The notes beneath the pieces are model-generated. The model had not been told where the DNA came from and searched no databases. It was given only the letters and a program-made list of their open reading frames with translations. A stretch of 8,119 nucleotides of DNA from Ignavibacteriales bacterium. GTDB taxonomy: Bacteria > Bacteroidota > Ignavibacteria > UBA10030. The DNA is taken from assembly GCA_016207365.1 (NCBI GenBank), contig JACQPU010000101.1:1-8119 (forward strand), in the 5' to 3' direction. The position numbers and the translations under genes are program-made. Each line of letters starts with the position of its first letter. Position 1 is the stretch's first letter. Below are positions 1-6,637 of the stretch, piece by piece.

Positions 1-292
1 GCTCAATACCATGCGAGAGGTCATACGAGCCCTTCAGCACGACATCAACAATCCTCTCACCATCATTCTGGCATATCTCAGGAGAGCAGAAAAAGCCGCG
101 TCAGGCTCAGAGGAGATTCTGAAGAATCTTGCCGAGATAAAGAATGGCGCCGAGCGGATCGCAAAGTCGCTTTCCGATTTTGCGACGGCAAAGGCGTACG
201 CAACCGTCGAATCCCCTGTTGGTCCACTAGCACAACCCATTAGCGATGACCCGGCACGAAGAATGGATGAAGCAGGCCCTCAGAGAAGCTGA
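1..292 (+). CDS. HisKA-like phospho-acceptor domain protein, 5' partial, no ATPase domain
   Basis: The frame is open to the left edge (Leu-Asn-Thr precede the first visible ATG at 11), so the true start is probably upstream. Counting from that Met, residues 5-18 read IRALQHDINNPLTI. This matches the H-box of histidine kinase dimerisation/phospho-acceptor domains, with His10 as the candidate phosphorylated residue. Residues 19-60 look like the second helix of the two-helix hairpin (about KNLAEIKNGAERIAKSL). The frame then stops at 290-292 after a low-complexity tail. No N, G1 or G2 boxes of a HATPase domain follow, so this is not a complete kinase as read. The last 47 bp overlap tadA in another frame. 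It could be the C-terminus of a larger sensor or receiver protein, a small phosphotransfer or dimerisation protein, or a degraded kinase. The domain call rests mainly on the H-box; the function is inferred. Confidence 0.6.
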   Translation, partial: LNTMREVIRALQHDINNPLTIILAYLRRAEKAASGSEEILKNLAEIKNGAERIAKSLSDFATAKAYATVESPVGPLAQPISDDPARRMDEAGPQRS

Positions 293-722
293 GAAGGCTT
301 TCGAGCACGATGAAGTTCCCGTTGGTGCCGTCGTCGTGCATGACGGCAGAGTTATCGGAAGGGGGCACAACCAGATTGAGATGCTGCAGGACCCCACAGC
401 GCATGCGGAGATGATTGCACTGACAGCCGCAGCCAGCCACCTCCGTTCGCGCCGACTGGAACACTGCACGCTCTACGTGACGCTCGAACCATGCCCCATG
501 TGTGCAGGGGCCATTGTGCTCTCGCGCATTGCGACCGTTGTCTTCGCGACCTTCGATCCCAAGGCCGGCGCTTGCGGCACGCTCTACAACATCCTCGAAG
601 ACAAACGCCTCAACCATACCCCGCATGTCATCAGCGGGGTGTGTGACAAGGAAAGCGAGGAGTTACTAAAAGGGTTTTTTGGGAGAATAAGAAGGGTTGA
701 AGGGAGAACGCAGTCGGAATAA
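246..722 (+). CDS. tadA: tRNA-specific adenosine deaminase TadA
   Basis: The product has 158 residues, the usual length for bacterial TadA, which deaminates A34 to inosine in the anticodon of tRNA-Arg(ACG) in the cytoplasm. The zinc-dependent cytidine/deoxycytidylate deaminase fold is clear. HAE is at residues 53-55 (His53 zinc ligand, Glu55 proton shuttle) and PCPMC is at 82-86 (Cys83 and Cys86 zinc ligands). The TadA-specific stretch DPKAGACGTLYNIL lies at about 104-117, followed by LNH. The ATG at 246 gives the family's normal N-terminus (MTRHEEWMKQAL then EVPVGAVVV), so the 47-bp overlap with the upstream frame is probably real. No Shine-Dalgarno sequence is visible before the start, so translation may be coupled to the upstream frame or SD-independent. 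The gene runs convergently into prfA. Confidence 0.95.
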   Translation: MTRHEEWMKQALREAEKAFEHDEVPVGAVVVHDGRVIGRGHNQIEMLQDPTAHAEMIALTAAASHLRSRRLEHCTLYVTLEPCPMCAGAIVLSRIATVVFATFDPKAGACGTLYNILEDKRLNHTPHVISGVCDKESEELLKGFFGRIRRVEGRTQSE

Positions 723-747
723 CATTCCATCACCAGATTGTCAATTG

Positions 748-1815
748 TCACGCTTCCGTTTGCAGCTTCTCCGTCCGATCCGCAATTCTTAACTGTTCAA
801 TCAGCCCATCCAACTCTCCGTCGATAATGCGGTCAAGGTTGTACAACGTCAAGCCGATCCTGTGATCTGTCACTCTGTTTTGCGGAAAATTGTACGTCCG
901 GACCTTGTCGCTCCTATCGCCGCTCTTGATCATCGAACGGCGCTGGGCAGTTACGGAGGCTGACTGTTCCTGAAGCTTCGTTTCATAAAGCTTCGCCCGC
1001 AACATTTTCATGGCCCTCTCGCGGTTTTGGAACTGTGACCGCTCCTGCTGACACGCGACAACAATGCCACTGGGCTTGTGTGTAATTCGGACAGCGGTTT
1101 CCACTTTGTTCACGTTCTGACCCCCCTTTCCCCCCGACCGATAAGTATCAATCGTCAGATCAGCCGGATTGATCTCCACCTCGACGTCTTCCACCTCCGG
1201 AAGTACAACCACAGAAGCTGCTGAAGTGTGCACACGGCCCTGCGCCTCTGTCTCGGGTACACGCTGAACCCGATGAACGCCGCTTTCAAACTTCATCATT
1301 CCATAAGCGCCTTCCCCCTCCACGCTCAGAATGACTTCCTTGAACCCTCCCTTGCCTGTCTCATTCCAATCCATTAACGAGACATTCCAACCCTTGCGTT
1401 CGGCATAGCGCGAATACATCCTGTACAGATCCGCCGCAAACAGCGCCGCTTCCTCCCCACCGGTGCCAGCGCGAATTTCCATGATGAAATTCTTCGAGTC
1501 ATTCCGATCCTGCGGAACGAGCAGGATCTTCAATTCCTCTTCAAGATCCGTCAGTTCTTTCCTCAACCTGTCATGCTCTTCCTGTGCAAGTTCCTTCATC
1601 TCGGCATCGGCGACAGACTCCAGAACTTCCTTCGCCCCTTCGAAGTCAGATCTTGTTTTCTTGTATTTCTCATAAGCCTTCACAACCGGTTCGAGAGCGC
1701 GAAGCTCCTTTCCCAGCTCCCGAAGCCGTCGGTGATCCGTAATAACAACCGGGTCACTCATCAGCCCGTTGAGCTCCCGGACCCGTTCAATCATTTTTTC
1801 CAGTTTGTCAAACAT
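748..1815 (-). CDS. prfA: Peptide chain release factor 1 (RF1)
   Basis: The product has 355 residues, normal for RF1, which reads UAA and UAG on the ribosome and triggers peptide release. An N-terminal coiled-coil-rich domain covers about 1-100. The conserved RAGTGGEEAALFAADLYRMY segment is at about 115-134. The codon-recognition tripeptide is PET at 187-189, a PxT-type motif in the RVPETEAQGRVHTSA context; RF2 would have SPF. The catalytic GGQ is at 231-233 in the form SGGKGGQNVNKVETAVR, as in Chlorobi and Bacteroidota RF1 rather than the proteobacterial SSGAGGQ. The C-terminal stretch DRSDKVRTYNFPQNRVTDHR is intact. The ATG start lies 8 bp after the DUF1385 stop, so the two are probably co-transcribed. 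The pairing of a DUF1385 gene with prfA recurs in many bacteria. No terminator hairpin is seen after the stop. Confidence 0.96.
   Translation of the reverse strand: MFDKLEKMIERVRELNGLMSDPVVITDHRRLRELGKELRALEPVVKAYEKYKKTRSDFEGAKEVLESVADAEMKELAQEEHDRLRKELTDLEEELKILLVPQDRNDSKNFIMEIRAGTGGEEAALFAADLYRMYSRYAERKGWNVSLMDWNETGKGGFKEVILSVEGEGAYGMMKFESGVHRVQRVPETEAQGRVHTSAASVVVLPEVEDVEVEINPADLTIDTYRSGGKGGQNVNKVETAVRITHKPSGIVVACQQERSQFQNRERAMKMLRAKLYETKLQEQSASVTAQRRSMIKSGDRSDKVRTYNFPQNRVTDHRIGLTLYNLDRIIDGELDGLIEQLRIADRTEKLQTEA
1121..1135 (-). repeat. Mirror purine tract encoding the RF1 GGQ loop
   Basis: On the coding strand the tract is GGGGGGAAAGGGGGG, two runs of six G around AAA. It encodes Gly-Gly-Lys-Gly-Gly directly before the catalytic Gln of RF1 (codons GGG GGA AAG GGG GGT CAG). 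The reading frame is intact here. Such runs are prone to replication or polymerase slippage and to sequencing error. Confidence 0.7.
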
Positions 1816-1823
1816 AAGCTTTT

Positions 1824-2849
1824 TTAGGCCGCCTCCTCAACACGGCCTGCTGTGTGCGCATACCGGTCGGCGTCTTCCCTCCCAAGCGCACAGCGCAAAG
1901 CAACAATGGCCACCTCGAGCTGGGATTCATCCGGCTCGCGTGTCGTAACCCCCTGCAGCCACAAACCTGGTGCGACAACAAAGCGACCCCACCAGGTCGT
2001 GCTGTGCTTTGCAGAAATCCTGATGAATTCATACGCAATTCCGCCTACAACGGGAATGAATGGCAAATGCGTCGCGAGGCGGAGAAGGAATGACATCGTA
2101 CCAATCCATTCCAGAAGGAGGGCATCCAGAAGAGCAAACATGATGATCGCAACAAACATGACAATGAGGAGAAAACTCGTCCCGCAGCGTGGATGAAACC
2201 TTGAGTATTGTGCCGCCGCGGCAGCAGTGAGATCATCGTTCAATTCAAACGCGAACACCGCCTTGTGCTCGGCCCCATGATATTGAAAAAGACGGCGAAT
2301 GTCCGGCATGAGGGAGATCCCAAGCAAATAACCGACAAGGATCAAAATACGGATCGCGCCGGCCACAAGATTAAATGCAAGCGCGGTTTGCTCTACATCG
2401 AAAAACACGGACGCCAGGAACAGAGGCGTGACAAAGAAAATACCAATCCCCAACCCAAGCGCGAGAACGAGCGTCGCGATCAGTGCCAACTTCGTCTGCC
2501 CCGACGGCTTTCCGTGAGCACGCTTGTTCGTCGCTCCAGTCCCCGCGGCATCCAACATGGCCACTTCGGCAGACCAGTTGAGCGATTTGATGCCAAGAAC
2601 CATCATGTCGATAAGGCCGACCGCTCCGCGCACAATCGGAATCCGCCTCAATCCGTAGCGTTCCGTGAGCGACGTGTAGGCCTCTTTCTGCACAACGATC
2701 TCGCCATTCAACCGCCTGACGGCCGTTGCCACAGCGCCAGAGGCCCTCATCATCACTCCTTCAATCACCGCCTGGCCACCGATTTGCATCGGTTGACCGG
2801 GGTCATACGCTGGATTTCTCGGGATCCATTCCGTCGTGCGTTTGCTCAC
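1824..2849 (-). CDS. DUF1385 (YqhQ-type) integral membrane protein
   Basis: This 341-residue protein carries the hallmark motifs of the DUF1385 family. They are GGQAVIEGVMMR at 24-35, RRIPIVRGAVGLID at about 68-81, YHGAEHK at 190-196, HPRCGTSF at 219-226, and GGIAYEFIR then APGLWLQGVTT at about 269-303. Hydrophobic spans at about 119-150, 160-181, 224-246 and 252-275 suggest four or so membrane segments in the inner membrane. The His-, Glu- and Cys-containing motifs look like a possible metal or active site, but I know of no assigned biochemical function. Translation starts at GTG 2849, preceded by AGAGAGG four bases upstream. prfA follows 8 bp after the stop, matching the conserved DUF1385-prfA neighbourhood. 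Residues 100-118 form a poorly conserved polar linker (AAGTGATNKRAHGKPSGQ). Confidence 0.92.
   Translation of the reverse strand: MSKRTTEWIPRNPAYDPGQPMQIGGQAVIEGVMMRASGAVATAVRRLNGEIVVQKEAYTSLTERYGLRRIPIVRGAVGLIDMMVLGIKSLNWSAEVAMLDAAGTGATNKRAHGKPSGQTKLALIATLVLALGLGIGIFFVTPLFLASVFFDVEQTALAFNLVAGAIRILILVGYLLGISLMPDIRRLFQYHGAEHKAVFAFELNDDLTAAAAAQYSRFHPRCGTSFLLIVMFVAIIMFALLDALLLEWIGTMSFLLRLATHLPFIPVVGGIAYEFIRISAKHSTTWWGRFVVAPGLWLQGVTTREPDESQLEVAIVALRCALGREDADRYAHTAGRVEEAA
1832..1838 (-). promoter_or_regulatory. Distant Shine-Dalgarno-like GAGGAGG before prfA
   Basis: GAGGAGG is the strongest anti-SD match before prfA. It sits inside the last codons of the DUF1385 gene (Glu-Glu of VEEAA) and ends 16 bases before the prfA ATG, longer than the usual 5-9. 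It may help reinitiation after DUF1385, or it may be only coding sequence. The A-rich stretch between the stop and the ATG could contribute instead. Confidence 0.35.
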
Positions 2850-2853
2850 GATT

Positions 2854-2860
2854 CCTCTCT
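2854..2860 (-). promoter_or_regulatory. Ribosome-binding site of the DUF1385 gene
   Basis: AGAGAGG ends four bases before the GTG at 2849. It forms the end of a longer purine-only stretch (GAGAGAGAAAGAGAGGAA). It supports the GTG as the start even though the spacing is slightly short. Confidence 0.5.
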
Positions 2861-2869
2861 TTCTCTCTC

Positions 2870-2898
2870 AATATACCAAACTCTCACAGCAGTTCCAA
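2870..2898 (-). promoter_or_regulatory. Possible sigma-70-type promoter for DUF1385-prfA
   Basis: In the 56-bp gap after the protease gene, the minus strand reads TTGGAA (2898-2893), 17 bases, then TATATT (2875-2870). That is 4/6 and 5/6 matches to the -35 and -10 consensus at ideal spacing. The -10 box ends 20 bases before the GTG start. Primary sigma factors of Bacteroidota prefer a different consensus (TTTG and TAnnTTTG), so the call is tentative. Confidence 0.4.
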
Positions 2899-2905
2899 TC
2901 GGCGC

Positions 2906-5113
2906 TTACCTCACCAGAACGACCTTTCTCGTCTGCACAACCTGTGGCGCCGTCATTCGGACAAAATAAACACCAGAGGCCAGTTTGCCTCCGTCCAATA
3001 CCACGTCGTAGGAGTTTGCCTCAAGAACCTCGTCCCTCAGAACTGCAACCTCCCTCCCCAGAATATCGTACACGGCCAAGCGTACGCGCGTTCTCACCGG
3101 AACGTCAAATCTGATTGTTGTCGATGGATTGAACGGATTCGGGAAATTCTGATACAGAGCAAATGCCGCCGGAAGAGCGCCGGGCGGTGGAGACGGCGGT
3201 TCATTCGTCGCACTCAGAAAAACCCTCACATAGAAATCCCCGAAGCTTGAATACATTCTCCTCCCAGCCGTTGGCTCATCGCGCAAATAGAGGTAACTTC
3301 GGAGGCGTGCCTGATCTGCATCACGCCGCAGGAGCGGATTCGGAGCGCCGGGGCCATAGATCATTTGAACAACAAATCCAGGCGCAGAACGAACATCACG
3401 CCCCGCCAGCGAAACAACAGTCCTCATGAAACCCGTATCGGTAACGCTGAGAGAGACGGCCGGTTCCTGCATGCGCGCTCGCCCCGCAAGTCCACCCAGC
3501 GGCTGGAAATCAAGGTCATAGGCACTGTTCCAATCCCGCACAAAAACCTGTGCGAATCCGGTTGAGGCAAACCAGAACGCGATGCTGTCGATTCTCCCAC
3601 CTTCCACCGCATCAAACGCAACATATGCAGTATCACTCGAAAGAAAGAGCGTATTTGGCAGCGAGTGGGAAACACCGTCGTCGTGCCGGATCTCCACTGA
3701 CATCCCCTCTTTCGAAACTCCTGCGGAGGCATATGTATACGCGGCGGTGGTTCCGGAGCCCGGATTGAAAAGGACCAGAATCGCTTCCGAATATGCCGAT
3801 CCGCTGAAGGTAGACACATGCGGAGATCCCGAAGGGAGCAGCACAACATTCTTCGTCTGATCCCTTGTTTCGATAAGCGTCGATGACACAGATCCCGACG
3901 TCGCTGTCACGGTCACATCAAGCGTCTCCGGCGCAAAAAGTCTCACATAATCTGCAGCGAACGGGAACAGGCCGGGGCGCGTCCCGGTCGCACCCGAGCT
4001 AAAGCTCGATTGCAGTACATTTGGCCCTGAAGAAAGCACTGTTGTATCCAGATATCCATACGCGCTGTTCAACGAGCGATCCTGCACGATATTAGCAATA
4101 TGGAAACTTTCCACTGCGTCCGGCAAAAGCATGGAGCTCCCCAATTGCGCCACCGCGGCCTCAAATCCCGACCGGCCCGCCTCGGGGTGTTGAGTAAACG
4201 CCCGAATAAACGCATCCCCAATCTGCTCTGAAAGATAGAGGGTCCACAAGGCCGCCCGGCTGTAATCCCTCAAATCGGATCCCCATCCGAGGAAGGGCCT
4301 GTTCGTGTTGTCCAGATAAAGCGCTGGACTCCGTAACCCGTATCCGCACACGTACGATGAAAATTCAGACAAGCCCTCGTTAAAGAAAGTGATTTCGTCA
4401 GGATCGTAGTTCCAGTGGATCAAATGCTGAAACTCATGCGAAAGCGTACCCAGTGGTCTTGTGGCATCTCTCACATTATTGAGAAAAATTCCGGGATAGG
4501 TGTCGATATACAGAAGGTCGCGTCGATTACTGTACTGAGAAAGACTGGAAGGACCGACGTCGATCTCGTAGAAGAATCCTGCGATGTAGCTTCCACCCGA
4601 AGGTGTCCAGCCGTCCTGAATATCGCAGAGGAGAAAATGAGTTCTCCCGTCGCCCGCAGTCTTGGTAAAGTTCACATCCACATTGGGTGGGTCGCCAAAA
4701 TGGTCCCGCGTAAGATTGACAACACCGCGCGTGGAATCCCTTGAAGAAGGTGGCGTCCGTACTTCAAGGGCGTCGAGAAGGGTCTGGACAACGGCGGAAT
4801 CGACATGACCGTTCTCCAGTTCCGCAACGGAAACCCACACCAACGAGTACGTCCCGATTCCACGAAGCTCCGCAGGTACACGATCAGGCGTCGGCTGCGT
4901 AAAATTATAAACCCAAAAAGTGTCCACCGTGCCGAGGCTCCAGGTTTTGTGACCCAGGAATTCCGCGGGCAGTCCCAGAGAATACTTTGCAATTGCCATG
5001 CGACCACTTGAATCCGGAAGAAGCGGCGTCCCACAGACGGGATAAGGAATAGCCTGGCTCCAGAGCAAAGGCGCGAAGAAGAAGCTTAAGGTGAGAATCC
5101 GGAAGTGGAGCAC
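2906..5113 (-). CDS. Secreted HExxH zinc metalloprotease with T9SS sorting domain
   Basis: The product has 735 residues. A signal peptide covers about 1-20 (hydrophobic LTLSFFFAPLLW, then SQA), so it is Sec-exported. The catalytic region is at about 130-345. It holds the zinc motif HEFQH at 226-230 (in TLSHEFQHLIHW) and NEGLSEF at 245-251, where Glu246 is the likely third zinc ligand. A following helix, RAALWTLYLSEQIGDAFIRAF, resembles M30 (hyicolysin-like) peptidases. Residues of about 385-640 look like beta-rich accessory domains. A proline linker (PPSPPPG) leads to a T9SS type A C-terminal sorting domain at about 650-735, with FALYQNFPNPFNPSTTI, YDILGREV, ASGVYFVRM and TRKVVLVR. The protein should cross the outer membrane by T9SS and be released or surface-attached. 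Translation starts at GTG 5113, 3 bp after the flippase stop. No SD is seen, so coupling is likely. The substrate is unknown. Confidence 0.88.
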   Translation of the reverse strand: MLHFRILTLSFFFAPLLWSQAIPYPVCGTPLLPDSSGRMAIAKYSLGLPAEFLGHKTWSLGTVDTFWVYNFTQPTPDRVPAELRGIGTYSLVWVSVAELENGHVDSAVVQTLLDALEVRTPPSSRDSTRGVVNLTRDHFGDPPNVDVNFTKTAGDGRTHFLLCDIQDGWTPSGGSYIAGFFYEIDVGPSSLSQYSNRRDLLYIDTYPGIFLNNVRDATRPLGTLSHEFQHLIHWNYDPDEITFFNEGLSEFSSYVCGYGLRSPALYLDNTNRPFLGWGSDLRDYSRAALWTLYLSEQIGDAFIRAFTQHPEAGRSGFEAAVAQLGSSMLLPDAVESFHIANIVQDRSLNSAYGYLDTTVLSSGPNVLQSSFSSGATGTRPGLFPFAADYVRLFAPETLDVTVTATSGSVSSTLIETRDQTKNVVLLPSGSPHVSTFSGSAYSEAILVLFNPGSGTTAAYTYASAGVSKEGMSVEIRHDDGVSHSLPNTLFLSSDTAYVAFDAVEGGRIDSIAFWFASTGFAQVFVRDWNSAYDLDFQPLGGLAGRARMQEPAVSLSVTDTGFMRTVVSLAGRDVRSAPGFVVQMIYGPGAPNPLLRRDADQARLRSYLYLRDEPTAGRRMYSSFGDFYVRVFLSATNEPPSPPPGALPAAFALYQNFPNPFNPSTTIRFDVPVRTRVRLAVYDILGREVAVLRDEVLEANSYDVVLDGGKLASGVYFVRMTAPQVVQTRKVVLVR

Positions 5114-5116
5114 GAC

Positions 5117-6592
5117 TTACCGGGGTGTGTCTGAAAGCTGTTCAACGGCCGATGTTGTTGTTCGAAACTCCCCCCACGAGACAACGCGGGCAAAGAAGAG
5201 GAGAAGGGTAAATGCCGCGGCCAGGCCGGCTTTGGGGATCAAATCCAGGTGAGATGGGTCCGGTGTGAGAAGCTTGAAAACGGAAATGATCAGTGTAGCC
5301 ACGGAGAGTAGTGCAAGAATTTTCTTCCATTCATATTCAATTCTGTACAACCGTTGAGAAGGAATGAAGATTCCCACTGCAATCACCGCATAACTCAACA
5401 ACGTTGCGTAGGCGGCACCCATCATTCCATAAGGCGGGATTAGCACGAGATTGGCAGCAACATTGACGGCAGCCCCGGCCCCAAAAACATACGGGAGTAC
5501 CGAAGTTTTCTTTTCGAGATATACCCCAACCAGGAAGTTGACATACGCGCCGTTCAGCACATACGCCAGGAGGATAAAAGGAATTATCACCGCCCCCGGC
5601 CAATAGTCAGGATGGATGAAGAACACCGACCCTACGCGGATACGAATGATGTCTTCAATAAAGATCGTAAGAAACACGAAAAGAGAAACAGCAAGGACAC
5701 AGAACAGGGTAAACACACGGGCAAACAGCTGTTTTGCTTCCGGCTCCCTGGCATGCCGAAGGAAAAAAGGCCGCCATGCATAGTCGAACATGCCAACGAC
5801 AAGCATCATGAACACCCCCATGCGGTAATTTGCCTGGTAGATTCCGACCGTGGCGTCATCGGTCAGGGCCTTCATGATCGGCCTGTCGATCACCTGCATG
5901 GCAATGCCGGCCAGGCCCGCCGGCAGATACGGGAGACCAAACGCCAGAAGTTGTTTGTACAGCGTTGAGGAGAAGCGAAGTGTGAAATTGCGCGCGATGC
6001 CGCGGAGATGCAAGAGGAGCGTGAGGGCGGAGGCAACGAGGTTTGCCATCACGACTCCCTCGGCCTTCATGCCCAGGACTGCAAGAAAAACAACATTCAA
6101 AATGATCGTCAGAACAATATTGATGATCCGGATCAGCGCGAAGGTTCCTGCCTTATTTTCCATCCGAAGCGCAGCGTACGGTACGAGAACAATTGCGTCA
6201 AAGAACAGAATCCAGGCTGCCATCTCGACCAGGGGAACCGCCTCCCCCCCAATACCCATCCAATCGGCGAGGACCGGTGCGCTCCAGTGGAGGATCAAGG
6301 ACAATACGAACGAACTCGCGACAACCGATAAGAACGGAACACTGTACGTTTGCTTCTTCTCACCCTCTTCCCAGGATGCAGCAAACCTCATGTAGGCAGC
6401 ATCCATACCATATCCAAATATGACCGCGGCAAAAGCGATGTATGCATACAGCGTGGCAATGACGCCGTAATCGGACGGGAGAAGAAGATTAGTATAGAGG
6501 GGGACAAGGAGGAAATTCAAAAACCGCCCTACAATGGAGCTTAGGCCATAAATGGCGGTTTCTTTTCCGAGGCGCAGGATCTTATCGATCAT
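5117..6592 (-). CDS. Polysaccharide/lipid-linked oligosaccharide flippase (Wzx/MOP family)
   Basis: This 491-residue, very hydrophobic protein has about 12-14 membrane helices spread over 10-470. The N-terminus (KETAIYGLSSIVGRFLNFLLVPLYTNLLLPSDYGV) and the segment NLVLIPPYGMMGAAYATLLSY at about 381-401 are typical of polysaccharide-biosynthesis exporters of the MOP superfamily. FDYAWRPFFLRHA at about 269-281 is typical of FCB-group members. It should flip undecaprenyl-linked O-antigen or capsule repeat units across the inner membrane. No glycosyltransferases or polymerase are in view, so the substrate is unknown and this may be an orphan flippase. The ATG at 6592 has only a weak GGA six bases upstream, inside the 3' arm of an inverted repeat. 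The protease gene follows 3 bp after the stop. A G7 run (6244-6250) lies in the coding strand at residues 115-117. Confidence 0.9.
   Translation of the reverse strand: MIDKILRLGKETAIYGLSSIVGRFLNFLLVPLYTNLLLPSDYGVIATLYAYIAFAAVIFGYGMDAAYMRFAASWEEGEKKQTYSVPFLSVVASSFVLSLILHWSAPVLADWMGIGGEAVPLVEMAAWILFFDAIVLVPYAALRMENKAGTFALIRIINIVLTIILNVVFLAVLGMKAEGVVMANLVASALTLLLHLRGIARNFTLRFSSTLYKQLLAFGLPYLPAGLAGIAMQVIDRPIMKALTDDATVGIYQANYRMGVFMMLVVGMFDYAWRPFFLRHAREPEAKQLFARVFTLFCVLAVSLFVFLTIFIEDIIRIRVGSVFFIHPDYWPGAVIIPFILLAYVLNGAYVNFLVGVYLEKKTSVLPYVFGAGAAVNVAANLVLIPPYGMMGAAYATLLSYAVIAVGIFIPSQRLYRIEYEWKKILALLSVATLIISVFKLLTPDPSHLDLIPKAGLAAAFTLLLFFARVVSWGEFRTTTSAVEQLSDTPR
6244..6250 (-). repeat. G7 homopolymer in the flippase reading frame
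   Basis: Seven consecutive G on the coding strand fall in codons for Gly115-Gly116-Glu117 of the flippase, in a loop between predicted helices. The frame is intact in this sequence. A change of one base would truncate the protein early. Confidence 0.6.
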
Positions 6593-6594
6593 CA

Positions 6595-6618
6595 GTGTTC
6601 CAACGCGGGGCGGAACAC
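6595..6618 (-). promoter_or_regulatory. Inverted repeat over the flippase ribosome-binding region
   Basis: On the minus strand GTGTTCC (6618-6612) and GGAACAC (6601-6595) form a perfect 7-bp stem with a 10-base GC-rich loop. The 3' arm ends two bases before the flippase ATG and contains the only SD-like triplet (GGA). It lies in the 45-bp gap after the Trm112-like gene. No U-tract follows, so it is not a standard intrinsic terminator. It could tune flippase translation or be an operator. Confidence 0.4.
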
Positions 6619-6637
6619 CGCGGGAGTATCGTCGACT

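Noticed and set aside
240..626. 128-residue minus-strand frame opposite tadA
   Set aside because: The deaminase motifs on the plus strand are unmistakable, and the minus frame has no recognisable features.
735..750. Tandem TTGTCA/ATTGTCA in the tadA-prfA gap as an operator
   Set aside because: It is a short chance-level direct repeat between convergent stop codons, with no promoter nearby to regulate.
748..1815. Release factor 2 (prfB)
   Set aside because: The recognition tripeptide context is RVPETEAQGRVHTSA, a PxT motif, rather than the SPF of RF2. No programmed frameshift site is seen near the start.
2208..2969. 253-residue plus-strand open frame opposite the DUF1385 gene
   Set aside because: It is antisense to a clear conserved gene, is rich in Arg, His and Gln as antisense shadows are, and shows no recognisable domain.
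5850..6395. 181-residue plus-strand open frame opposite the flippase
   Set aside because: It mirrors membrane-helix codons of the flippase, giving a basic low-complexity translation without motifs.
6595..6618. Intrinsic terminator after the Trm112-like gene
   Set aside because: The 7-bp stem is not followed by a T-tract on the minus strand and abuts the next start codon, so it does not fit a standard terminator.
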